Positions 1-10,982 of a stretch of 64,000 nt of DNA are shown here, piece after piece (position 1 is the stretch's first letter; each line of letters begins with the position of its first letter). The notes under the pieces are model-generated. The model was not told the origin of the DNA and did no database searches. It worked only from the letters and a program-made list of their open reading frames with translations. A program made the position numbers and the translations under genes. This DNA comes from Nymphalis io (lineage: Eukaryota; Arthropoda; Insecta; Lepidoptera; Nymphalidae): NCBI RefSeq assembly GCF_905147045.1, contig NC_065899.1, forward strand, positions 7,266,501 through 7,330,500, read 5' to 3'.

Positions 1-925
1 ATGTTTCCTTGGTCTGGCATATCTGGATTCCAAATTATATATATTGATTTCAAATGAGTTTAATTGACTCGCAATGGATTAATGCCCAATTCATCACAAA
101 TTCGATGAAGCAAAACTTTTAATTCAAATTAAAAACCACCCTAAATTATTGATAAAAATTGTTTTTTTGTCCATAATGGCGTCAAATGGGATGTTAAAGA
201 TAGTAGTAAAGCAAATGGCACCTCACCATTTTTTAAATTTATTTGTTTGGACTCACCAACAGCGTTTTGCAATTTAAAAAAAAATAACCCACATATAAAA
301 AGGCACACACTGACTTTCTGTCCAAACAGATTATAAATCACATTTATAGTAATTATGGTAAGATTTATTCTATATAGGAAATATTTGAAATAATTCAGCA
401 AAATTAATAATAATACTAATTATCATTTGCATACACACTATACATGTATTTTTATTAAATTATAGGTAATATATATTTACAGGTACATTGTAATTGATTT
501 TGTTGATTAGGTTTCAAAGGTTTCAGCAAGAAAAGTAACAATCGCATATCATATTTCCAAAACATGATGGTGACTCATCTTCGGATACAAAAGTTTCGTC
601 TTTGTTTCTCTACGATTAACAAAAAAGCTGTAACAAGGCATTTTATAATGAATTCTACAACATTTAAACACTAATCGGGTAGACAGATTTCAACAATTAA
701 CACAAAACTACAAATCTTATAATACGAGAACATCTAACCCAAGTATGGTTAATTATGAGTTTGTTCCGACAATATTTTACAGGTAACGGATTGTTGGTCC
801 GTTGTTTGCAGAGTTTATTAACAAGTCACGCTAATTAAATTTTGCTTAACAAACAAGATAAGGGACTATCCAATTAAAACAACTTCGGTCTTTTAAATGC
901 CGGAATCAAAGCTAAAGTGATTAGA
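1..925. other. AT-rich non-coding DNA
   Basis: No gene, RNA or recognisable repeat seen; the 86-codon frame at 141-401 on the - strand is low-complexity and not supported. Confidence 0.4.
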
Positions 926-1132
926 TTTTTACCGGGTAGTAAGGCTTTGTGCATGCCCGCCTGGGTAGGTACCACCACTCATCGTTTATTCTAACAATAA
1001 ATAACATAATTAGTATTTCTGTATATACTTAGTTTGAAGGATGAATGAGTCAGTTTAATTACAGGCACAAGAGACATAACTTCTTAATTCCCAAAGTTGG
1101 TTAATATTTCTTACAGCGCCAATATTTATAAG
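926..1132 (+). repeat. SINE B, diverged copy
   Basis: Matches the family complete at 45298-45600 through GGCTTTGTGCA, CTGGGTAGGTACCACC, a diverged GTTTGAAGG-ATGAG-GAGTCAG block, ACAGGCACAAG-GACATAAC and TTCCCAAAGTTGG. The 3' tail is missing. Confidence 0.8.
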
Positions 1133-1169
1133 CAGTTGAAGCTATTTATTATTTTTGTCGCTACAAATT

Positions 1170-1420
1170 TTTTTTGTGTCTCAATAGATGCTAAGCTCCA
1201 ATGGGGTCCTCATATTGGAGCCACGGCGAGTAGAATAAGGCCTGCAGCGTTCGCGCTGCAATTAAAAAGATATTGATAGATGTGGATATGGTTCACTTTG
1301 ATTATTTCAGTTAAGTAACTTATATACTTAAATTATGCTGTTGAAGTCAACAGCATTAATGTCTTGTGACATTATGGCGTTGATGGCGTTGCAGAAGAGG
1401 GCTATTAAATAAAGCTAGGT
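1170..1420 (+). pseudogene. Jockey-like LINE reverse transcriptase remnant
   Basis: Translating 1189-1255 gives DAKLQWGPHIGATASRIRPA followed by AFALQ, which fits the post-catalytic region of jockey/CR1-group LINE reverse transcriptases (known pattern: D-KL-WGPHI-L-KLS-A-YA--KIR-LTD-D-A---YF). After a stop, D-V-D and a decayed ALQKRAIK segment follow. It is a dead, 5'-truncated fragment with stops and frameshifts. Confidence 0.6.
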
Positions 1421-2751
1421 CAAAAAATAACCTGGGGCCAAAGTTTCATCAAAAAATAAATTTAAAGAAATTAGTATAGTGCCTGTAGTTTCGCAATAAA
1501 TATTTAATAATGTGATTAATGTTCGTAGAAATATAAAGGATTTTTCTAGAAATTTTGATGTACATATTGTTTGTATCAGAAAAAAAAGCATTATATATAA
1601 TGATACGATATAAATAGATACGATTGTTACCCGACTACACAGGTTACACATTATTTTGTTGGACGATGTATACAATTTTACAACCGGATGCGAGAAAACG
1701 TTTAAAAATGTTCAATAGCAAAATGTAAAAAATTGTTTTATACGTTTGTGCCTTAAAGAACTTTATAAAAGTAATGACTTCTTAGATGATAATTCACCTT
1801 TGGAATGAAACGATCGAAAAACTCGCTGATTTTCTTTCGCCGGTTCTTCTCCGTTCAGAGCTGTTATTTAATAACAGGTAGTAGATTTTTTAACAATCAA
1901 TAAATAAGTGTAATGCTTCTATATTGAATATATATTTTAAATTTGACTTGACTATCATCTGGCGGCCCATTTGCCAGCCCGTCTTTCTATTATAACTAAA
2001 AAATAAAAATAAAAGATTTTTGAATATAATGTTAGGTAAAGCGTTATGTACAAAAAAAGAGCTTTTAACCTTATAGCTGATCGTAACATTGTTAAAAATA
2101 GCACAGTTACAACTGACCATAAAATAGCTATAAATACTGGCTGGAGTCATTATTTTTCTTCTACAGGTATTAAGGCAAAGTGTAGACATTATGTAGATGC
2201 CACACAGTCCAGCAATTTAATCCGCAAAAAACAATGTCTTGTATTGCTTTTTAATCGTTTAAAGAGACATCGACTTTGTAATACATGCGAGTACTGCTGT
2301 TAATTATTATATGTAGTCGCCGTACGAATAATTTAAAAAATACGAACTCAATCCTCTAGATTATGCGAAAATAAACATATAAATTCAAAATCAGCCTGAA
2401 CTGTTGGAATAATGAGTTGGTAAGAAGAGGCTATATATTACTCAGTTTCTAATATCAGTAGAGTATAGTTTTGTAAAATTATGTATTTTATAACTTTTAA
2501 TGAATTGTAGTGATATGGTATACCTTATCTGCTTCGATTAACAATATATTGATCAGACCTTAACTGAAATTGTTGACATAAAATACAAAAATAAGGTATC
2601 AAAGTAAATAAAAACAATCAAACAATATTTGTTTAACTTCTATTGCAAGTTTAAGAAACATATGTCTTTTCTCCTTTCATATCTTATATTGCTAGCTCGT
2701 CTTGCTATAAAAATATATCGATGGTGGGCTCTTACTATCTGCGTGATCGAT
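1421..2751. other. AT-rich non-coding DNA
   Basis: Small open frames on both strands here (for example 1890-2189 and 2046-2303) overlap each other and show no motif; no gene supported. Confidence 0.4.
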
Positions 2752-2920
2752 TTCTACTGGTGGTAGAGCTTTGTGCAAGCTCGTCTGGGTAGGTACCACC
2801 CACTCATCAGATATTCTGCCGCAAAACAGCAGTACTTGGTATTGTTGTGTTCGGGTTTGAAGGGTGAGTGAGCCAGTGTAGTTACAGGTGCTCGTCTGCC
2901 TTCCTATTCTATAAAAAAAA
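2752..2920 (+). repeat. SINE B, copy with internal deletion and poly(A) tail
   Basis: Well-preserved head (CTGGTGGTAGAGCTTTGTGC) and TTTGAAGGGTGAGTGAGCCA middle, then a direct jump from ACAGG to TGCTCGTCTGCCTTCC and a poly(A) tail. About 120 bases of the full copy are missing. Confidence 0.9.
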
Positions 2921-5909
2921 AGAAAATATTTCCAAACAGTTTATTCGATTAACAACCCATTTTTTCTCCATTAGTACAGATAGGTACCTAATATGTAGTA
3001 TATTTGATTTTGAATTTAAAAAGCTGACGTTCTAATTTTTTTTACATTTTGGATTTTTTTTATTGTGCCATTTTTAATTGTTTTAGACGTTACACAAAAT
3101 ATGCAACAAGTGTTGGAATTTTGAGTGTTTGAGTTTGTATTTGTATATGTAGTTGTATGTATTTCAGAACTATATTTTAAATTTCATTTATAAATAAATT
3201 AATTAAATCGGATAAAATAGAACAAATAGTTTATTGTCGTACAGTCTAAACACCGAAAATAATTTCGAAAAACATCGCGCTTTTGAGGAGGAAATAACCT
3301 AATATAATATAAATGGCAGACTATATTTGGTAATTTCCAGCTCTCAAAACTTCGCAACTAAGGCTAATGCTCTTCTAGTCGGCAAATGAGGCGAAAGCTT
3401 TGGGCGTTAAAATTGGAGACGGCATTTATTCTAGGTACACCAGAACTTCTTTCCTATTTTATGACTAGAATAATTTCTTCCTTTAATTTCTTAATTTTGC
3501 CGCCTGCAATAACTACCATTATGTTTTTAAAGACCTATATGAACTATATAGATTTAAGTTTGCGTAGCATTGCTTTAACCTTATTTTATCTTTATTTCTT
3601 ATCTTAATGTATTTGAGTAATTTATTTAAATATAAATAACATTTTGTTGCCATTTATTCATATCATAAGGACATTTTGGTAGCCTAGGGAATTAATGCTT
3701 CAGCCGGCATTGCGTAGTACCAGACATAAAAGGCTGGAATAATTAAATTACGCTTTAACTCGATCATTGTTAATTTAGTTGCAAGTTGCAAGCGTAGCAG
3801 CACAAAGATTGTTTTATATCAAGATTATCCACGTGCAAAATTAAAAGATTGTCCTGTTCTTTTTTAGATAAATAAAAACTTGTAATTCGCTATCATCATG
3901 CCATTATATGCCATTATGTTTGATTCTCAGATTTCCTATTACAATTTCTGATTATTATTATACAGGTTTTTTTATATGTGTGAGTTCGTTTGTATGTTTA
4001 TATCTTATGTTTTTAAATCGAAACTACTTCCAAATAAATAGAAGCAAAAATTGTATTTAACATTCCACATCATTGCTGTTAGCAGAAATATCGAAACTGA
4101 TACATTTATTTACATGTGTGCAAATATATTCTGTTAAATGTATAATTAGCCGAGATCACTGTACCGTGGTGTCTGATAATACTCAATCAGATTATAACGC
4201 TTTAAGCAGCTTTGGTGCAATCAATGATTAATTCTCAAATATAACCGATAACATACACGCACTAGATAAAACAATAAAAGCTTTTGTTTATATTTATATT
4301 TAATTAAATCTTTACGTTGTAATCTTATCAACGCTTGATTTTGATTGGTGTCACTTACCTTTAAGAATAAAAACGAAGCAGTTCTAGACTACCATAGCCC
4401 GTGGTATTAGATCAGATAAAAGACAAGAAAATCTTGCCGTTTATTAATTTAATTTATTGAGCGTTTTATAAATATTAATAATTTATTATACTAGATAAAG
4501 ATAAAAACTTTTTTTAAAAAAATGAGTTAAATGGCATGTAACGTACTTGTACTTATAATGTCCGTAAGCTTTCGTGTCCATGCCGTCTTCCAATGAATGA
4601 AATGAATGAATGAAATTTATTTTATCACATTTTATGACTCACTTTGAGTTACATTCAATGTAATTTTACGTACCACTACATCCCAAGTTCCATATTTTTC
4701 TCTTTTACTTTGTAATATAGCCGCAGATCTCGCGTAACAAGGTTTACTCGAAGTAAGATCGAATTAAAAACCGGAACCCTCGGACTAGTCAGCTCGAACG
4801 CCGCGTCTTGGTTATTTGAGGCCACATTAATGGTTTGATTCCCTATCGCGTTGTCAAGAGCACTCAGATTTCCGAATAAAAAGGGTAGACCAGTATTAGC
4901 AAGCTAGTGGAGCTGCAAATTCATTATTGCCGTATGCACAATGATCTGTTTTAATACGCTTCATATAATATTATTATCAATGGGCAGCGTGTGATAGATT
5001 GCTTACCAATAACTTCTCATTATAAAGTTCTTCTCTGGCTTGGTACTATTGCTATTGTTTGGATATATGTGCATTTGTTCAAGGCTTTTACTGCAAGGAC
5101 TGTAAGCAGGAGTGAAAAAAAAATATAATTTTCTTAGGATGTAAGGTATATCATATATACCATGAATAAAAGCTGGCTGATGAGTGTGATAAGATTTTTG
5201 TCTGTATTAAGTAAAATAATGTCGGAATCGACAGTTTGTAATAGTTATCCTTATAGTCAATTTTATATCCAGGAAGTGGTACATCAAAGTCTAGTCCATT
5301 AAGAGTCTGTTAAAGGTTCCAGTATACATTTGACTTAATATTTCATACATTTTATATAAAAAGAAAAGTTTTCACGTTATATTGAAAGTCACAAACAACG
5401 ACAAATATAAACATAAATAGATAAAAACTGGAAAACTGTGAAAAAGTGACTTTATTGTCGTAATGGTATAAATACATTTCATATACATATTTAAACATGT
5501 TCATTACAATGGAAATTATTTTTTTCATTATATATTTGTGAAGTGTGTCGGCGAAGTAGACACATTTCAAACTTCTAAGTAGTTTAAAGGTTTCCTCTGA
5601 ATGTATGTATCGAATCATTTATTCAGACAGTTGAGGAAAAAAAGAAAAATGGGGAGTGTATCCGTGATGTGTGTATTGTTAGAAATGTAGGTCTTTCGAT
5701 AGGTTTTTTTATGAACGTTTCTAGAACATTTTTTTTATCTTGTAAATTTTCATTTCAGCAGGTTGGTATTGTTGTGTTTATTAAAAAAAAGTTCTTCGGT
5801 GATCTTAACCGAATGAAAAATGTTTTTATCTATAGTCAGAAATGATTATTGCTTAGCATAGTAATTAACAAGGATTATAACATATGACCAAAAAGTTGAA
5901 TTTGTTACA
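2921..5909. other. AT-rich non-coding DNA with a GAAT-rich patch
   Basis: No gene seen. A short imperfect tandem of GAATGAAT units lies at 4592-4615. A moderately GC-richer segment lies at 4720-4860, unassigned. Confidence 0.4.
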
Positions 5910-6065
5910 AAACATATTACCTTTTTTTTAACGCTGGAAAAACGCGTTACGCGTCTCCCCCACTGGAACAGCGAGGGGGTATGTGGCGCTCTGGGCTTCA
6001 GCGGTACCCTTTCCGTCTTAACGAGGAGCGCCACGGGATCGCTTTCGCATGCTACCGTGAAAAAC
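5910..6065 (+). repeat. Interspersed repeat fragment shared with 49302-49465 (Helitron-like family)
   Basis: Contains TTTTTTAACGCTGGAAA, a CCCCAC-GGAACAG patch, and a block at 6001-6060 identical to 49402-49461. The copy at 49.4 kb is attached to a Helitron-like head, so this is a piece of the same mobile family. A - strand frame across it is not a gene. Confidence 0.8.
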
Positions 6066-6636
6066 ATTTTATCTGACCTTATCTTTGCCACCGCATTGTT
6101 TCGGCTCAAACCAGTTTAATATTTCGCCATATCTGGTATAAGAGTATTAATGACTCCATGCGAATTTTTACTAGGCATTTTTATAAGCGACTGCATTTTT
6201 CTGTATGAACAAAATCCTGTAACAACTGAGTCTTATAAGACCAATTAGCATTCTGCCTCAATGTTAATATCCTTCCTTCTTTAGGGGAGCATTTAAGTTT
6301 AATATGATCGTCTTACGCGGATATTATTACAGATTCAGCCCTTCGAGTTTAAAAAAAAAAATGTATTATAGAATTGGAGATTAAGTAATATATTGTAGAT
6401 ATTGTAGATTAAGTTATATGAAAAATGATAACTAATTCTATTAGTTATTTCACTAGAAATTATATTACTTAGATATGTTCATTATGTACTATGAAATTAA
6501 TTTAAAATATCTCCTAAATCTTATTATAGAAACGAATATCATGCCCCAGAAAGCATGCTTCCTGTAGTTGTTTGTTTCTATAAACTTTGCGGATTCGGAA
6601 ACTATTATATTATAAGTTTATATTTACTTCCCGTGC
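6066..6636. other. AT-rich non-coding DNA
   Basis: Nothing recognised. Confidence 0.4.
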
Positions 6637-6718
6637 TAATACAATGATTGTCACCGATTCTTTCAAAAATATCTATTTTATTATTGGGGACATACATAAT
6701 ATTGTTCTAAGCATATTG
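6637..6718 (+). repeat. Low-copy repeat shared with 13687-13757
   Basis: Shares ATACAATGATTGT, TTTCAAAAATAT, TAATATTGTT and AAGCATATTG, in that order, with 13687-13757. Directly upstream of a LINE remnant. Family not recognised. Confidence 0.6.
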
Positions 6719-7195
6719 AGATGGCCCAGTGCGTTATCGACGACGCAAAGGTCGCTAACACCCTCGAGCCTTTGCAATTGCGTCGAGAGGTAGCAGCGCT
6801 AATCGCTTTCTATAGAATGTATCACGGCGAGTGCTCTGAGGAATTATTCTCCCTCATTCCCGCTTCCCCTTTCCTTCACAGTCTACGCGTGTTGGCTTTC
6901 GATGTCACCGCCTTACTGTGACATCAATTCCATCGCTCACGAAGAAATTTGGTAACACTTTTCATAGTCACACCACTAAAAATGGAATTCTTTACCAGCA
7001 TACGTGTTCCCCTCCTCTTACAACCTGGGTTCCTTCAAACGAGGCGTGAAGAGGTATCTTGCGGGCCGGCAAGGTGGGGCGGCTAGTGCAGAACATTCTC
7101 GACTGTACTAGCCGTCGTCGCGTTTGGATTCCACTACCACTTACCATCAGGTGGAGTGGAGTCATTTGCTTTCTCGGTATATATATAAAAAAACT
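6719..7195 (+). pseudogene. Jockey-like LINE 3' end (RT C-terminal region plus 3' UTR)
   Basis: The frame at 6721 reads LEPLQLRREVAALIAFYRMY followed by HGECSEELFSLIPASPF, which fits the C-terminal region of jockey-group LINE ORF2 (known pattern: L--RR-VA-L--FYR-YHGECS-EL--LIP---F). Downstream, shifted frames give further ORF2-like pieces, then a 3' UTR with the motif ACCACTTACCATCAGGTGG (7136-7154) and a short A-rich tail. Frameshifts and truncation show it is dead. It is locally GC-rich compared with its surroundings. Confidence 0.75.
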
Positions 7196-9066
7196 ACTTT
7201 TTAAAAAAATATTCCGGAGGCAGTCGCAAGCTGTAAGATTATAAATACAGTGGACACTAAACCTTTTTGCAGAATGAAAACAATTTTAATATTTGAAGCG
7301 CTAGCCAAATAATGATATCGTAAGATATGATACTATAAAAAAACCTGTATGTAGAAAATTTCTACAAATATATACTTATTTTCACAGAGTTTCAATATCA
7401 TTGTCACGCATTGTCTAAGGAATATTATATTGCCGTAAACACTAATGGACCCATTTCAATGCCAGTTGGACATATTTTGGTCCTTCGTATTTAAGTATCG
7501 AATACGCATGATCAAGCGAATGGGGAGCGATCTCGACCTATCATATTTTGTAAAGCTACTGTCACACGTGTACGATGGAATAATACAAAGACTATTACAT
7601 TATCCCTGAAAATTAACCGGTCTTGAGAAGATCAGCCGTGGCTTGCTCGCTATACTGTTTTAGTGTCTTAATCTATCCATACATACTTCCTTTACATTTA
7701 TTTTTTGTGTAATCGACTTCACAGTATAAATAATAACAGAAAATAGGCATAAAATAAAATTAGTTGTAAATGAATCGTGTCTCGCTCTCCCTCGCTATAG
7801 CCCTCTTTAAACTGTATATTTATAATTAATTTTAACTTTTAAGACTAAATCGATTCATGTTGATATTAATTTTAATCTTTATCGATATGAAACACGAGTA
7901 AATTATATACCGAAATGCTCACCAGCTCCCTCCCTCGCCAAAACACTCGTCGTAGTAATTTCGATATATATGTACATACTTGTATTATAGTAATACATAA
8001 CTAGTTCAATTTCGCCTGTAACTCGTTATAAGTTCGAAATCTCATAAGTTAATCATAACTTGCTTGCGTTAGTTAAGGCGAGGGTCAAGGAAAATGTGTT
8101 GACATAGAAATTCTGGACATAATATATAAGAATATTTACTACACACGGATTTAGCATCATTGGGTACTATTTTATGATGGTACTTTTGAAAATTTTTTGA
8201 AGAATTCAACGCTTGCTTATAATAACATTATTAGAAAAGTTGGAGTCCTGATTCAACTTTTCCGATTGACGATGCTTTCAGAATATTTCTGAACATCGGC
8301 GATAGAGGCAGACATGAGCAATTGATATAATATCCCCCTTTTTACAAATTGACGCGGTCATTTATGTTTCTTTTTAAACACTATACCTTTTATTATCTGT
8401 CACATCAATTTACAAATCATATAAAAATTTTATTCGCCAGCTCCCCAAGTATGTGTGTGCGCTAAAACGATATCAATATAATGTTTATATTCAATGATAG
8501 CCATTGAATCAATTGTCTTCAGTTTTTTTACTTTTGGGATATAAGGGTTATATCAACCTTTGTGGTCGCTTCAACCACATAGTCGAACTTTTCTAATCAG
8601 TTGTTTTCTCACGAATTGTGAAATATGCATCCCCATGTCTCATTTTTGCGAGTCATGCCTATTTTTATCAGCAATAGAATAACTTATTCAGATCAACATC
8701 TGAAAAATACCAATAACATTGTTGTTGAATGATGACGATTTGGTGTGTATTTGATTAATAGCTTAGACAACTATGTACCCTTTCATATTTATTTTGAACA
8801 ACATTCATTACTATTGAAGAGTTAAAATAAGTGTACGGAACGTGTGCGTAAAATCAATATCCGGTGATTTTTGATTGGATTCAGAACACTTTAAAATTGG
8901 CTGAGAGTCATTGAAAGCTGTTGTCTCAGATAATTGGCAATATTCATTGCGCTTGACAAATGAAATGTTGTTTTAAGTGAAAAAAGTGTTAACAAGAAAT
9001 AAGTCTGATATATTTGTAGTGTTATGTTAATAAAATAAAACTATACAATAATAGTTGTAATACAAA
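7196..9066. other. AT-rich non-coding DNA
   Basis: No gene or clear repeat seen. Confidence 0.4.
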
Positions 9067-9262
9067 GGCAAGCACAACTAAATTTTTATGTGCTTGATTT
9101 GTTTTTATAATTCATCTCGTGCTCAACGAAAAAAATGCATGTCAGATAAAAATCTTTCTGTAAAAATCTACCAATCCGCATTGGAACAGCTTGATATAAG
9201 AAGCTTTAAATCTTCTCATCAAGAGGTGGACTTAGTATTGAGACATTTACAGGCTCTTATTA
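9067..9262 (+). repeat. SINE A, diverged copy lacking the tRNA-like head
   Basis: GGCAAGCAC, TTTTTATGTGCTTGATTTGT, ATAATTCATCTCGTGCT, CCGCATTGGA and GACATTTACAGGCTCTTA occur in SINE A order. The A and B boxes are missing. The open frame inside is incidental. Confidence 0.75.
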
Positions 9263-10819
9263 AATTTTTATGATACATACTTTTATACCTATGTCTAAAA
9301 CGGTATGACACGTAACCAATACACAAAGTTACTGTAAAATTTCTGATATATCGACAGGGTGGAATAGATTTGATTAATTCTGTTACAAAATTACAGCCAT
9401 ACATATATAAATAAGTGAAGCTTAAATAAAAGCTTGTAAAATTTCAATAGTCATGTCTTTGAAATATATGTAGAACATAAATATTAATGGTTCATAAAAG
9501 TTTCATGACAGTTCAAAGGCGGGCTTACCGCCTGTCGATATCAACTAACCAGCAAAAGTATTCTTAAGAAGAGTGGAGTCTGGCAGATTGCTGGAAAAAG
9601 ACTGCCAAATCATTCTTATGCAGTTCTCATAAATAAATACAAAATACTTATAATTATAAAACATTACTTAGATAATGCAAAATATTATCTTATCAGCCAT
9701 ATTTATAAATGTTGACTAGCGGGTGGTTGGTTAAACAATGCAATGTCATATGCTTTCGAATAACAAATCAATAAAAAAAGAAAGAGAAAAATCAGTGTTT
9801 AACTAATTAGTCGCCTCAGCGACATCACGCTTATACATACGTTATAACAAGGGAAAATATATTAATTAATCGAATTTGGATAGATGTCTCTCTCAGAATC
9901 TTCGTTTAGAGTTATGGATATAAATTCTGAACCACTTTAATCATAGCACTGGTTACATAGAGGTCAGAGACATGACGGAGTTCATGTCTAAACCTGATAT
10001 TGCATCATAAATCGAGTATACAATAACGTTCGTAACGTCATCAGGATTAACCTGTACGATAACATCAGGAAAACTATCAGCATAAATCAATCAAGAGTTT
10101 TTCGTGTATTTTGTACTGCACTCAAAAATACTTTATTCAAGCACGTAGTAGTAGAGCGGCTCGGCCTTTGTTATTGTTTTACTATCCATTACATTCAAAT
10201 TTATTACTAAACAAGCAGATTCCTTTTTTACTAAACGTGAACACAGATTTATGACATTTCACTATAACAAAATAATGTTAGTCCAAAAATGCTCAACATT
10301 CGTTTTTATGTTCCACCGATAAGTTGTCTTATATTATTGGAGTAAACTAAACAAGCGTTATACTCGTAATAAAACATAAATAAATACAAATATCAGTATA
10401 GTACATAAAAGTTTATTATTAAATTTTATTTTCGAATTAAATATCGAGTTTTAAGTTCTGTGAGAGAATATATCTTTTAATATTATTTTATATTTAAATT
10501 ATGTTTTAATCTTAAGATACCTACTACGTAGAGGAGAAAACACTTTCAAAATTAAATGTCTGATTTGTCTGATTTTTATACTTTATGACAAAGAATTAAT
10601 CTTCCATCTTCAACTCATAAATATTACGTGATGTTTTATATTGCAGATAATAACCCTTTACAAATAACAAAAATTATTAGGCTTCCATTTATAGAACTGT
10701 TCTATAAAAGAACCAAGAAGGTACCCATTGGATAGACGTAAATCTTAGTTGAAAATCGCAATACATTGTTGTTGACAGATCATTTGAACCCAGACAAAAA
10801 CTACTGAGTTATTTGTTCT
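9263..10819. other. AT-rich non-coding DNA
   Basis: No gene or clear repeat seen. Confidence 0.4.
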
Positions 10820-10982
10820 TAAAATATAATTCATGATCGGTGGTGATCGAAAACATCGTGAGGAAATCTACATGTATCAGGTGAAATGCGACATGAAAAA
10901 TTCACTAATTCGCAATGAAGAAGCGTGATGGAAGCTCCAATTCTTAAGAGTAGAGGTGGCCTTTGTCCACTAGTGCAATGTT
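10820..10982 (+). repeat. SINE A, old 3' fragment
   Basis: ATAATTCATG, GAAAACATCGTGAGGAAATC, GAAGCTCCAATTCTTAAGAG and a degenerate tail follow SINE A order. Highly diverged. Confidence 0.65.
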
